Source: Aphelocoma coerulescens (Eukaryota > Chordata > Aves > Passeriformes > Corvidae). Taken from it: a DNA stretch of 64,000 nucleotides. Numbering within the stretch: position 1 is the stretch's first letter; each line of letters starts with the position of its first letter. A model generated the notes under the pieces. It had not been told where the DNA came from. It was given only the letters and a program-made list of their open reading frames with translations, and made no database searches. The stretch is taken from the NCBI RefSeq assembly GCF_041296385.1, contig NC_091014.1, forward strand, positions 66,410,578 through 66,474,577, written 5' to 3'. Positions 1 through 13,700 of this stretch are shown here, in pieces. The position numbers and the translations under genes were made by a program.

Positions 1-2292
1 CCCTTCTCTTTCTCCCTCTCAGACCTCCAGATCTTTCTGTTTTTTTTTTTTCAACCTACCAACCTACTGTGTTGTAGTTAATCTTCCTCTTGCATGTACA
101 GTGTATGCAGTCAATGTGCAGTTTACTTAATTTTCCAGATTATTTGGGAAGATGTTAGATGGTCTCAGTCCCAATATTAACTTCTGAGAAATGGAGCTTG
201 GCATCTTTTCCCATTTTGATGTTCAACTGTAAATACTGTAATTATGCTCTGTTTACAATATGTCTGGCAACCTCATATCTTCATTGCAGTGTTCATAACC
301 AGGCACCATATTTCCAGTGTCAGTAATAATTTTCCAGGCAGTGAAGTACCAAAAGTCACATGGAAGTCTAGAAAAATTAAATTAAAGCAAAACACTATCT
401 ATGAAGTAGCACTATGAAGAGACTAAAGAGAACCATTTGAACTTTCAGTGCATGATTAAATCTGTAAAAACCTGGTGAGAAAACCTTTTGTCCACCCGCT
501 AACCCATAAATAATGTTTCTGTAAAATCAGGTCTACCACATTCCCTTTGTGTGCAAATCTTGTCACTCTGCACAAGTTGCCTGAGCTATCTGCCATGACC
601 TATCCTTCAAGGAAAAAGAACGCTTTCCATCTTTTCTGCAACTCCAGGTTATAGCTACACTTCCACACTCCATGTTCCACAGTGTTACTAACTCATCTCC
701 CACCCCCTTATGGTCCAGGATGTTGAGTGTTGAGAGGTCTCCTGAAGATATTTGCTTTCTCCATCTGGGAGAGAGTCTTGATGAAAGTCTCCCAGCCAAA
801 CTGGGATTTTTTGCTCACTATTCAGCAGTGCTGAATGAAGTTGCCACGCTGATTGATGACATGTCCAGTGGAGACATCAACAGTAGCAATAACAGCCTTT
901 CATTAATCTATCAGGGCAGCAGATGCAGAAGTAGCAGAGTCCCATCCGCCAGCCCACCAGTCAGAAAGCTTGGGAAGACAAATTTTGTGAGGGTTTAACT
1001 AGCTGCTGCTAGATTTCAGGCTGTAGTACACTCCTGTGCCTACAGAGCACTACTGTCTGGCATTTCTGTTTCTATACTTCGTTTGCCCTAAAAGGAGACG
1101 TTTGTCCTAGCCTCTCTGGCAATCAATTTCAGTTTCTTTCTACATCATAGTAATGTGATCTCTAAAAAGATCAGAAATCTGCTGAACTTTACATGGTGAA
1201 TCTTTTTTTTTGACCTTGCATTATCAAGCCAGTCCTTTAGAAAATATTTATGACCATAGTCAAGACTGTCCATTAGAAAATATTTATGAACATAGTCAGG
1301 ACTTCAAAATTTAAAGTTCTTTAAGATCTCAGAACTCAATAAGAAAGTTAAATTTCATGCAGTTGCTAGTATAGTATCCTAAAATAATTTTCTTTTTCTG
1401 CTTTGAAAATATGCACCTAGACTTTCCATTTCCAGTTGCAGCGCTGACCTTCTGTCTTACATCACCCTTTATAGAAATAATTAGAAGCTAGAGATAGCCC
1501 TCATTCATAAAACAGGTTAATCAATAGTTACAAAGTACTTTGAGAACACTGGAGTAAGGTCTGGGTGAAAGCCAAGCAGCATTAACTTAGTGTCTATTGC
1601 CTGTAGCCATCTGCATTTTTATATATAACCTGTACACATTAGATTTTACTTCTATTTAAAATGTTTCAGTTGCATATTAGACCATAAATACTTGATTGGT
1701 TTGCATAACATGCCAGTCTCTAAGGTCTTTTAAATATGTACCACTTGTGTGTGGTTAAATATTTTTGATAGCACTTGGTATTTTTTCCTCTATTATTATC
1801 TAAAACTAAGTGGTTATTTTTAATTGCACAGAACAAATGGGACAGTGTTTTGTCTCAGAAACCAATGCTCTAACTCTCCTGGGCTCCAAGGGCAAGAATT
1901 CAAGTGCTAGATTGAGCCTCTACTCACAAAGGAAAATGTAACTGTCTTAATTGTTAATTACACAGGTATTATCATTGAGCAGGGAGCAGCCATTTTGAAA
2001 TGCAACATGCAATGCACAAAAGCAGCTGCTTAGGAATTAGTACTTGCAACACCCCTATCTTGGACCATGGATCAGCACCATAAATGATATGGAGGAGAAG
2101 TATGAGAACATTAGAAGCCTAATGGGAAACCTGGGAATACTGAGATACTAAAATGTGTCCAGAGCAATGCTGAATGCAAAGGGGGGCTTTGTTTGGCCTA
2201 GGGCATGATGCTTCTCGCAGTGCACCATACAGGGCTGGCTGCCAGATCTGGATGAGCAGGGCATTGGTAAGAATGCAACGTGCTTCACAGGA
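1..2292 (+). other. MPPED1 intron sequence (upstream intron, 5' part)
   Basis: No MPPED1 exon is seen here: neither the DTHSRTD region nor the GNHE region of the protein appears in any frame. The sequence is AT-rich and non-coding. A small tandem duplication lies at 1237-1303. The open frame at 672-998 has no recognisable protein and no splice context. Confidence 0.6.
1237..1303. repeat. Tandem duplication, 36-bp period, about two copies
   Basis: A unit starting TTAGAAAATATTTATGA at 1237 recurs at 1273. The two copies differ at only a few bases over ~31 bp, then diverge. It is a local replication-slippage duplication with no coding meaning. Confidence 0.85.
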
Positions 2293-2875
2293 TGGGTCAT
2301 GTTGGAAGGGACCACAGTGGCTCATCTGGTCCCACTCCCTGCTCCAGCAGGGCCATCCCAGAGCACACAGCACAGGATTGTGTCCAGAGGGGTCTGGAAT
2401 ATCTCCAGTGAGGGAGACTCCACACCCCCTCTGGTCTCTGTTCAGGGCTCAGTCACTGCCCAGGGAAGAAGTTCTGCCTCCTGTCCAGGTGGAATTTCCT
2501 GGGCATCAGTCCCTGCCCGTTCCTCTGGTGCCATGGCTGGGCCCCCCGGAGCAGAGCCTGGGCCCTGCTCGGAGCCCTCCCTGCACACAGGGACACACAG
2601 GGCTGAGGGCCCCTCTCAGCTGGGGCTCCTCTCCAGGCTGAACAGCCCCAGCTCCCTCAGCCTTTCCCTGTCAGGGATGCTCCAGGCCCTAAATCATCTC
2701 CTCAGCCTCCACTGGCCCTGCTCCAGGAGCTCCCTGTCCCTCCTGTCCTGAGGAGCCCAGGACTGGACACAGCACTGCAGATGTGCCTCCCAGGGCTGGG
2801 CAGAGGGGCAGGATCACTCCCTGACCTGCTGGCAGTGATCTTCCTGATGCACTTCCTTCCTTCCGCACAGTCCAG
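2293..2875 (-). mobile_element. CR1 LINE fragment, 3' end region
   Basis: Read on + this is the antisense of a CR1 3' region. It begins with the typical TTGGAAGGGACC...CATCTGGTCC block. It passes through the segments for 'gagactccacac', 'ctccaggctgaacagccc' and 'ggactggacacagcactgcag', and ends near the 'gatcactccctgacctgctgg' segment. The element is 5'-truncated and lies antisense to MPPED1. It is GC-rich compared with its flanks, which is why spurious frames appear on both strands. The left boundary is approximate because the terminal short repeat is decayed, and I see no clear target-site duplication. Confidence 0.9.
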
Positions 2876-5800
2876 ATGCTGGAAACTGTTGGATCTTCTT
2901 CATTATAAAGCCTGGACAGCCTGATTATTTTTTTTTTTGGAAAAACAAGTCACAGAAGGATGCACTCTGGTTTCATCCCAGGAAAACCCAGGGCATGGAC
3001 AGAACATATTCACAAACCTGGAAACAAGCTCGTGCAGACAGTAGCTGTAGTTACAGTGAATGTAAAAGAGAAAACTTCAGTTCCTCAATAACATTTACTG
3101 TAAAGTGGAAAGCTTCTGGTTAAAAAGTACTTTTAAACAACCTTTTTGTTCTGAGCTGTTATGAATATAGACAAACTGGCAGATAGAATAACCCAAATAA
3201 TTCTATATAATAATAGCATATAATATATTTTGGATGGCTAAGATTTCCTAAGGAAGAAGCCATTTTCTAGAGGGTTTTCATTTATTTTTCAGTAATAAAA
3301 AAAAAATCATATCATAGAAGTAAAAATATAGCAAGCAGGAACACCGCAGAGGTGGCAGAGAATACATCCTTAGGTGTTTCCAAGACTTGTCTAGACAGTT
3401 GTGGGTGGCCAGATCTAGTGGTGCTGAAAGGTAGTGAGCAGTGGTTGGACTGAAGATCTCCAGAAGTCCTTTTTGAGCCATCTTTCCCTGATTCTGTCAT
3501 TCCCACTGTGGAGCTAGAACTGTGCATCAGGCAGACACCAGAAATGGGCAGGTATCAACAAAGGCCTTACAATAGGGAGTTTGCTGTTGATATCATACTC
3601 ACTACAAGCAATAGATGGTCCCAACAGGTGGTTCAGAAGTCAGGAAACTGAGATAACAGTGGAAGTTTGAATGTGGATTTGAAGCAGAAGGTCTTCGTCA
3701 TCAGACAGGGTTCTGTGTTATCAGACAGGGTATTAACTCTATGATGACATCATTCATGGAACCATACTAGTAATTTATTAGTGAGTATTTGAGTTACAGA
3801 TTTTCAGCCTTCTATTGTAGTTCATCACCCTCCCCCCCCCCCCCCCCCCCCAGTATTATTTTGCAGGTAAGAGTTTTAGTACAAGCTACAGCTTGAAGAT
3901 AGACTGTACCATCCACTCTCATTTCTGCACTGCCAAAGATTTTAATTGCACAATTACACACTGGGTTTGCACAAGAAGACCTGATGCAGTCAGTGCACAA
4001 GATCTGCTGTGCTGGCTGAATGAGTCCACTGTATATGATTCCTTTTACAATTGTTATTCAGAATTACCATGTAAAAACAAATGCCTATAAAGGTGCGTGG
4101 GCATTTATGTATCGCCATGAGAACAGGTCTCTGAGGTTTGTAGAAAAGATGTGCATCTGCTAAAGAACAGGTATTCTGTGTGTATGCTCTGATCTTGTGG
4201 AAAATGGCAAGAATGCCAGTGGCCTTTCTATTAAGAGGCAGATTATTGTGCATTAGTGACAGGATGAGAGTTCACATTTTACTTGATAGAGCAAAAGAAA
4301 TGCAAGTGGCAGAAGGAGAAGATCTTTTTCCTACCAGCTGACTCTCCATGATGGTTGTAAGCAGATATATACAGCTGTAGGAGAAACTCTGATTTTTCAA
4401 ACAGGCATACAAGGTGGCAGGAGAGCATTTTATCTCTTTCAGCACTTTTTTTCCATTTTCCACCATGTGGGAAAGGAAGGGACAATCACAACTCTCTTGC
4501 AAACATATGACAGTTTCATTATTCTAAATGACATATTGGCCTGGATAGCTTAAAGAAGCCCTTTTGGATGAGATTGCTTCCAGACTCATTATCCAGAGTG
4601 GATTTTTACTTGGCTTCAATTTTCTGGAGGGATCTATTCCTGTGAAACAGAACCTCATTTTTCTTTTTGCAGAAGTAAATTTTTTTTTCTAGTGTCTATG
4701 TATTCTCATTTCCTCCTTCATTCTTTTGTTAAAGGCCTTCTGAACTTCAGAAGCTCTTAATTTTCCAGTCAGGGAAGATGGGAGAGCAAATATTAATATC
4801 AGCCTAGAAAGGGATTGGTGACCATTTGTCCTGCAGTGACAGATGCCTGGGCTGGACTCCTGGCGTTCAGTAGCTCCCCTCCAATAGAGCTTTGATTAGA
4901 TTTGGCCTGGCATGTTTACACATGGACCAAGAGCTCTGGTGCCACATTGTTTTTCCAAAATTGGGAACTGAGGAAAGAAAGTTAAGGGTGTGTATGCAGG
5001 GGGCAGTTTCTTTTTGTTCAAGTCTTGTTTTTATTGAGTTTAGCAAACGGGGTGAGGCCCATCCTGTGAGCCCCAGCTTTGTCAGAGGAGATGGCTGAAT
5101 TCCTTCCAGTCTAAAGGACATCAACATGTAGGTTGCATGAGTGAGTATCGGCCCAAAGCAGCCTGGACAGGGGGCTTATTCTCCAAATCATCATCCCCCT
5201 TTGGTGGGAGAGCTGGAACTTTGTTCCAACCTGTTGGCTCTTTTCTTGGTGCACTGCAGCTGTCTGGACTATTCCAGCCAAGTGTCTTTACTCAAGTTGT
5301 GTCCAGTGTGGTCATCAGTGCTTAGCTGTGGCTGTGTAACTCCATCTGAGTTGTTATTTTCTTGCCTGATTTGTGTTTTATCGCAGAGGAGGTGACTTTG
5401 TTATTTGACTCCTTGTCAAATGTTCTCTTTCTCTGTGTGTGTGCACATGTGCACGTGCAGTTTGCATAGAAAGGCTGGTAACCTCCACGTGTAATCAGGG
5501 CAGTTTCAAAGAGCATGCAAAGGGCCAAACTGAGGCAGCCTTATTTAGGTTCCATGCAGACTCCAGGCCTAGGTCTCCGTGTGTCAGTACCTTGCTCCTC
5601 CATCTTTTCAAGAACAGCTGTAATAGTCTCTTTTATTCCTCACTGAATTCAGTTTCCATCAGTGAAGATTTATAGATTCATTTCATGAATGGGACAAGCT
5701 TTCATTTTGCCGGTGATGAATCACCTCATGTTTACTTTCCAGGACCTTGTACAAATTTTTAGTCATTGAGGTGAACATCAATTAAAATGAAACAGTATTA

Positions 5801-8800
5801 AAATAAAATATTGACTTCATTTAACACAATAAACCTCCCAAGCTGGGAGTGGGGCTTCCATATAGAGCAGCAGCAGCTCAAGGTGTTACACTGTGGGTTT
5901 CACTTGCTGTAAAATTCGCAGAGAATAAGAACTTCTGCCTCAAAGTGACCATTCCAGTTCTTAGTTGTTATGTCTCCTTTCAAATCAAAAAACCTATTTG
6001 GTGTCTTCCACATAACAAAAATACATAAGGAATCAAATTTTTTGTTACTGGACAAAACCATACTAGATGTTTTTCTTAGTAAAATACCTGATATTTTATG
6101 TTCTTTTCTTGCTGCACCCTCACTTGGTCAAAAGACAAAAATACAAATAACGGAAGTGCGCTTGCTTCTGTACTGTTTCCTGAAGCAAAATTCCCTCTAA
6201 AATTCTTGCAAACGTCAGATTTCATAGATTTCTGAGCAGGTGGCTTGTTTTCATGTTGTACTAGAGTTTTGTTTGGATGGATGCAGAAATCCTGGATGTG
6301 AATGTATTACAGAGTGTTGGGTTTTAGTTGCTCAGAAATATGTTTTAAAAGTGGTAGATATTCCCTGATTGTTAAAGTTAGGAACTATTTGGAGCTGTTT
6401 TAATTAGTGACTTTGAGGCAGGCAATAGAAGTGAGTAGACTCAGGTAGACTGAGATGGTTCTTGAAAAAATGAAAGTAGCCAGTGGGAATAATAGACTCT
6501 ACTCATTATTTAGAAATGAGGCATCTCAGGTTTCAAAAATTTTTGAGAGAAGTTTGGCATCTAAGCCTACCTGATGTGTCTGTATTACTGTGGCGAGAAT
6601 GCTGAAGGTAGTTTATTTCAGGCATTCAGTGTAAGGTAGGTAAGACATGACAGATGTGTAAGAAATAGCAACATGTTCAGGAGAGAGAAAGAAAAGTTCA
6701 TCATCCTGTTAAAATATATTATCAGTCTGAGGCACAAAGATACAGGTTTAATTGTATTTTAACAGAATGTTGGAGTGATATTTTTATTTCCTCTTTCATA
6801 CTTATGAGAAGCCATTTTCCATTTTGGAAGTGCTGCTTCTAAAACGACTTAAAACCACAATGCACTGTAGTTTAGTCTGCAGCCTATGAAAGATCATAAG
6901 CATCATTTTTCCTGCAAAATTATTTTGATGTATTGAGCTCAGCTGTTCAGGGAAAGTGGTGGGGAGAACTGAACAATACTGAACTTCTGGAGTGTGAAAG
7001 GTTTTGCAGAGGCAGAAAGTGAGATTTAACATTCTGGCTGTTTTAGCATCAGGAACTGATCACTCGATCATTTTTCTCCTTATTTTTGCTTTTGTTTAAC
7101 TAAAGAAATTTTTAGCTTAAATTGGTGCATTTCATGTGATAAATTTGTCTTGGAAATTGATTTTTTTCTGCATGACTTGAAAATACAGGAGATGTGAATG
7201 TTATTCAGCAGGCTCTGAGTATACAGGTGCTATTGCTTATGTGAGCAATCATACTGAATTCAGGAGAGGTCTTTTTAATGAATGCTTCCATACAAATTAA
7301 GTGACTGAAATGAATTAGCAAGAATCGTTCACATTTCTGAGAAAAGTGCATGGAAGAAAATAAAAATTTGTTAACTCTAAGTGGATTTTCTATACCATGT
7401 TGAACGAGTATAGTTGTTATTAACTAATTAAACTCTGCAATAGGGTATTTGAATGAATGAAAATGTAGACTGAACTACATCTATTGTAGTCCATAAATAT
7501 CACCAAAGTCAAACCAATGCAATGAATTCTAATTATTAGGTATTCCTGAGTCACAGCAGTTTAGAATATTCCTTTTTTTTTCTTTTCTTGTTGATGAACC
7601 TTCCAGAAAATGTTTTCTCTCAAATAAAATTTCTTCCCAGCATTGCCTGGGGCTGAGGAGTCTGGAACAGTTCAATCCCAGAGTATCACAGTCGAGGAGA
7701 ATCAGTAGTTTAGACACCTCTTGCATGTTGTGTGTTAGAGATGTGGATCAGTTCTTTAACACATTTCACTGTGACCTCTTGCAGGGGGAGTTTAGGCAGT
7801 TAACAAAGCCAAAAGTGCTTTGCATCCACTTTGCAGTAAAGCTCCTCCACCATGTCTGTACAAGTGTGCAGGACACACATGTGCATGTATGCTGAATATA
7901 GACCAGAAATTATGTTGATTTCAACATAACAATTTTGGGCAAATCCTATTTCTTGTAATGTCTGAACACATTGCGTGGCTTTGTATTTCTTCATGGGAGT
8001 GGAGATTTGCATTTACTTGTTTTTCGATGTTCCTGGCTTTAGTTAAATTTGAGAGCAGTGGGAAAATATATTGCTTTAGTTTAATTAGCTTGGTAGGAGA
8101 AAGTCCTTTCTTGGGCAGTAATTATTAGTTGTATATTATTAAAAGGAAGTAGTTCACATTCAGTTACTTAGCAGAAATAATTGAATCTTCTGATCCAGTA
8201 AACTAGCTCACTTTGGATTCAGCTGGTTTTTAATTTAAGACCTGTAGAAAAGGAGACCTATAATCTCACTATGGGGAATTGGCTTCACTTTCCTGCAGTT
8301 CATAAACCACAAGAGTGAAATTGCTATCCCCCACAGCAGTTTTCTCTTTATTTTTCACATTTGCTTGAAAGTTTAATTTTATGAGACAGAGCTGATTTTA
8401 AAGTTTAAAGTGCCTTTTTTGTTGTTGTTTTGCTGCTTTTTCCCCCCCATTTTTTCCTTGAACAAAAGGACTACCAGCTCTATCTGTAGTCTGTGCTGTA
8501 GTCTCAGACAGCAGCAATTTCAGATGTTTCAAAGATGTAAACAGGGTTGGGGACTGCGATGAGCCCTTTGGCAATATTCCAAGAGAAACACAAATAGCCA
8601 ACTAGTTTGGAGCGGGTCTATGTGGAGCTGATTCTCAGCTGGAGTAGCTTGGCAGTGCTCCACCAGCTTTTGAGCCATTTACACCTGATGAGAATCAGCC
8701 TCCCTACTCCATGGTAGCTTGTATGTGTGCATTTTCCCCAGGTTTTGACACAGTAAAGGTGTTACTACATCGAGAAGGAGATGGTGACTCTACATGAAGA

Positions 8801-9039
8801 ACTGTAAATAGAACCACTGCCACAGGAATTAATTGTAACACAGCTGAGTTCTTTCTCTTTTCCCTGACTGGATTTTAAAGGGAAAAGTAATTTACCAGTT
8901 GTGAAACTGCTTAACATCAGAACACTTCCTTTGGAATTGCTGTTCATAAATTATTTCATTTAATAAATTAGCATTCTTTAAAATGAATTAAAATGAGGAT
9001 TTTTCTTCACCACTAAGAAAGCAGAGTAAATTGGAACCA
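2876..9039 (+). other. MPPED1 intron sequence, no gene recognised
   Basis: AT-rich intronic DNA. It contains a 20-bp poly-C tract (3832-3851), a short direct repeat (TCAGACAGGGT at 3701 and 3721), and poly-T or poly-A runs. All open frames are short, overlap on both strands and match no family I recognise. No MPPED1 exon is seen. Confidence 0.6.
3832..3851. repeat. Poly-C homopolymer tract
   Basis: Twenty consecutive C residues, preceded by CCCT. The length is prone to sequencing and assembly error. Confidence 0.95.
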
Positions 9040-10748
9040 ATCATAGATTTGTTTAGATTGGGAAAGACCTCTAAGATCATCGAGTCCAAACATAAGCTCA
9101 GCACTGCCAGCGCCAACACTAAACCTTGTCCCTAAGCACATCTACACAACTTCTGAACCTCCAAGGCTGGTGACTCAACCACCTTCCTGAGCAGCCCCTT
9201 CCAGTGCCTGACCACCCTTTCCATGAAGAAATTCCTCCTAATGTCCAACCTGAACCTCCCCTGGCACAGCTTGAGGCTGTTTCCTCTCCTCCCATCCCTT
9301 GTTCCCTGGGAGCAGAGCCCGACCCCCCCTGGCTGCCCCCTCCTGTCAGGGAGTTGTGCAGAGCCAGAAGGTGCCCCCTGAGCCTCCTTTTCTCCAGGCT
9401 GAGCCCCTTTCCCAGCTCCCTCAGCCCCTCCTGCTGCTCCAGCCCCTTCCCCAGCTCCGTTCCCTTCTCTGGACACGCTCCAGCCCCTCAATGCCTTTCT
9501 TGTCCTGAGGGGCCCAGAGCTGCCCCAGGATCTGAGGTGTGGCCCCAGCAGTGCCCAGCACAGGGGACAGTCACTGCCCCGGCCCTGCTGCCACCCCATG
9601 GCTGGCACAGCCCAGGGGCCATTGGCCTCTTGGCCCCCTGGGCACACCTGGGCTCATGTCCAGCCGCTGTCCCCAGCACCCCCAGGGCCTTTCCCAGCTT
9701 TCCAGCCCCTCTGCCCCAGCCTGGAGCTGCAGGGGGTTGGTGTGACCCAAGGGCAGGACCGGGCCCTTGACCTTGTGGACCCTCAGACCTCTGGCCTGGG
9801 CCCATGGATCCAGCCTGTCCAGATCCCTCTGCAGAGCCTTCCTGCCCTCCAGCAGAGCCACACTCCCACCCAGCTGGGTGTTGTCCATGAATTGACTGGG
9901 TGTGCACTCCATGCCCTTGTCCAGACCATCAATAAAGATATTAAACAGGACTGGCCCCAGTACTGAGCCCTGGGGACTCTGCTGGTGCCCGGCCCCACCT
10001 GGATGTGGCTCCATTCCCCACCAGTCCCTGGGCCTGGTTTTACACCCAGTGAGGCAGGGTCCCATCCAGGCTGTGAGCAGCCAGTGTCTCCAGGAGAATG
10101 TGTGGGAGACAGTGCCAAAGGCTTTCTAAAGTCCAGGGAAAACACATCCACAGCTTTTCCTTCATCTGCTGAGGGGTCACTCTGTCACAGAAGGAGCTCG
10201 GGTGGGTCAAGCAGGAGCTGCCTGTCACAAACCCACGTTGGCTGGGGCTGATTCCCTGCCTGTGCCCTGTGATGACACACAGCTCTTGGGTGGATCCTGT
10301 CCAGCCCTGTAGATTTGTGTGTGTCTCTCAGTGTGTAGCAGTCACTGACTATTTCCCCCTGGATTATGGGGCTCCAATCTGCTCCGTGTCCTTGTCTTCC
10401 AGCTCAGGGGCTGGGTACAAGGAGAACAACCTCTCTGTTAAAGACTGAGGCAGAGAAGGCATGGAGTATCTCTGCCTTTTCCTCAGTCCTTGTCACTATG
10501 TTTCCCCCCCGCATCCAATAAAAGATGGAGATTCTCCTTGGCCATCCTTTTGTTGCTGATGTATTTATTCATTTTTTTTTCTGTCTTTTACAGCAGTAGA
10601 CAGATTAAGCTCTATCTGGGATTTCACCCTTCTACTTTTTTTCCCCTGCATAACCCACAACATCCTTGTAGTCCTCCTGAGTTGCCTGCCCTTCTTCCAA
10701 AGGTCGTAAACTCTCTTTTTTTCCTGAGTTCAGACAAAGCTCTCTCAA
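9040..10748 (-). mobile_element. CR1 LINE, 5'-truncated, with decayed reverse transcriptase
   Basis: The 3' end lies at ~9040, where the + strand reads AATCATAGATTTG and then GGGAAAGACCTCTAAGATCATC, the antisense of the CR1 3' end. On the minus strand the C-terminal reverse transcriptase is readable: [18 protein letters not shown] (QGSVLGP at 9952-9972), then a degraded active-site box FMDN at 9880-9891 where the family has F/Y-A-D-D. Upstream (10500-10748) the sequence corresponds to the linker before the reverse transcriptase. The catalytic substitution and interrupted frame show that it is dead. The element is antisense to MPPED1. The 5' boundary is approximate and no clear target duplication was found. 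Confidence 0.93.
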
Positions 10749-13700
10749 TATTAAAACACAGGGATGCACCTGTGTGTGTCAAATATTTCTAATTGTGTAA
10801 TTTACATCAGACAAATACATTTTTTAAAGTATCTCAGATTCCTAGATAGCTGAAGGACAGCTGTTAAACATGTACCTTTTTGGTATAGAAAGTCATATTG
10901 CAGCAGTTTGTTTCCACGACTGCACTGTGGAATGAATTTAGGACTGTGGGAAAGCATAAATATGGAATTTAAGATTACTTGGATTTTGTTCACTTCAGGT
11001 AGACACATGGCATATGAAGTATCAGGATGTGCTTTTTTAAACAAGAAATAAGTTCATCTGTTGCTAAATTGGAAACATGAAAAATAATGCACTTCATGCA
11101 TATATGCACACATGTTGCATTAATTTATTAGTTTTGGAAGTGTTTTCATGCTTGTTTAAATCAAAGTGGATTTGAATTTTTTAAGTAAAAGAAGGTAAAA
11201 AAAGGGAGGAAAATCAGAAAAGATCTGGCAGACAGTTAGTCCATATGGTCTAATTACTCCTGGTATTTTGAGACAAGAATGTAAACCTGGTGAATTACTA
11301 AATGGAGTAACTCTTGGGCCTGACCGTAATTGGGGGGCTCAGTAACTCAGTGGCTACTGTGAGAGCCTTTTTGTTGTTTCTTAGGGCACCTATTACATAT
11401 CCTACATATTTTAGTCATGTTTCATCTGGGAGAGCCCCTAAAAGGGCTCCTAGGATGGCAAACACCTGCAGTGTCTCAGTAAACACCAGCCAGTTGGAAG
11501 TGTGGAAGAACATTCTTTTTCTTTAGCTGTCTGGGCATCTGACAGTGAATAACCATAAAGATGCCATGCATAGCTGGGCCTCAGTTTTTTTTTTTCCTTC
11601 CAGATTGGCCCATTCATGGCAAGTTTTACATTTAAAATGAGATGGTGACTGTTCTGTGAACAGAGGGGCTGTTAACTCCTCTCCTAACCTTTCTTTCTGT
11701 GACTGCCAGTTATCAGTACCTGAATTATGGGCTGGATGACCTGGCTGTATCTATATTTTTACATGCTGAGAATCAGGGACTGAGGCAACAGTCTGTGACA
11801 TGTCAGGGACTCAAGACCTTATCTCTGCATGAAATCCCTAAGACTATACTGAAAGTCTGTACAGTTCTACATCTGCGTCCTTAGCATTGAATCTTTTGAC
11901 TAATTATTCCAAATTAGCTTCTACCTTTGTTTCTTTTATTATTTTTAAAAAAATATCAGATGGGGTATTATCATTTGCCTTCCAGCAGAATGAGATAAAC
12001 TATCTGCATTTGGTACTGGCATATTTTAAATTCAGTCTTTCATTAATTTTACTCCTTACCTGTTACCTTCTCGTTTTCTTGTTATGAAGATAAAGTAGAT
12101 TTCATTTTATTTTTCATTGTTTTATAACAGATTAATGTTTAGAAATGATCAGTTCCTATTAGTCATAGCTCATTCTTTCTTCTTTGCAGTCAGAGCTGTA
12201 TGAAATCCTTTACTAAACAAAAGATGAATGATTTCATGTGTAACTCGAATTGCAAGAGAAATAATTACTGACAAAGGGCCATAGTCAGATTTTTATCCTT
12301 CTTTCCTTTTGTGAAAACAATAATTTAATTTGATTCAGAGTTTCAAGAATGACAACCTTGGATGCAAAGCAAGTAAGGCAAACTTCTCCATGGAAGCAGA
12401 GTTGTGTGTTATGTCCAGTAGAGGATCTGAGTTGCAACATTTATTAGTTATAAGGCCTTACCTTTCACTAAAAAAGACCTGGTTTCAATATTAAGAATGA
12501 GAAAATTTAAATTTCTTTCTTGCATAGTTTAATTCTTTTTGCACACTGCTGTTGTCTAAAATCACACCACCCTTGCCTCTCTCACATGGAATTTAGTAGT
12601 AATATAAATCTTCTCGTGCTCCTCAAGACTTCTGAAACCTGTTATTCCTTAGATCTCAGTTATGTTTGGCTCAGGTGCCAAGATGTTGAATGAATTTTCA
12701 AGGCCTGTAAACAAACAGTGCCCTGCCAGTCATTCTTAGCACCAATGGCCTGATAGCTGCTTTTGTCCTTTCTGCTTTGGATAGCCATTCTGCAGCCAAG
12801 GAAGAAAAGACAAAAAAATCTGTGTTATTTCACAACTACTTTAGATGAAATGGCCGATACCAAAAAACCCCCGCAAAATATGAACTTTTGTGAATGCTTA
12901 CTTGGAGGGAAAGTAGAGTAAAAAATCATAGAAATACTCAGTAAAATAGTTAATTACTTAGTGAGGAAAGGCTAAAAGGCAAATGCAGCAATTGGGTAGA
13001 TTCAGCTTATGCAGTGGTGGGGAATGTAAAAATATGAACACCTGAAGAACCAGAACACCAGGCAGACAGGGAAGGGAAGCAGTGTGTTTAGTACTGTACA
13101 CCCATGTTCACAGGACTGTAGCTAGCTATGATAGTAAGATTATATCAAGACCAGGGAAAATTAGACTTAAGTGTCCAACACTGAGTTTTCTTGGGCTGGG
13201 AATCAGGATGTGTTGGAGTTTTGCCAATGTTTGACACTGTTGAATCTGCTTTTTGTGCTGTATGGCCCTTGACCAGTCACTCCTGCAAGTATTGCTTTCA
13301 GCATGGGTAGTCCAGTCTTCTAAATATGGAATATTTGATTTTTTCAGGAAGAGGAGCAAGATTGAGAAAGGTGATTTGGTCCATTCTTTTCCCACCGAGC
13401 TTCTTGACAGTCACCAACCAATATCTGTTTATTTTCGTGTAGAAGAAAAATGACAACAGTTGTGGAGAAAAGACTGGAGCAAGTTAGATGTGTTTGTGAA
13501 CCTTTGAAATTTCTTTGGTAAGCAAAGGAATTCTAGTGAGAGGACTTGCCTTTCAGCTGCAGGAAAAAAAAAAATATAGGAAACAATAGAAATTGGGGGG
13601 TACATTGTGTTCAGTTCTGCACTTTTTGCTACCACAGTGTTTGCAGGATGCTGCCCACCAATCCCATTGACACAGCACTGCTGTTCAGTCAAACCACCCA

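Noticed and set aside
2174..2751. Two + strand open frames of 150-155 codons
   Set aside because: They are antisense shadows over a CR1 3' region, rich in S, P and L, with no known protein.
9132..10251. Many overlapping open frames on both strands
   Set aside because: They lie inside a CR1 LINE. GC-rich repeat sequence keeps several frames open, and only the minus-strand reverse transcriptase remnant has meaning.
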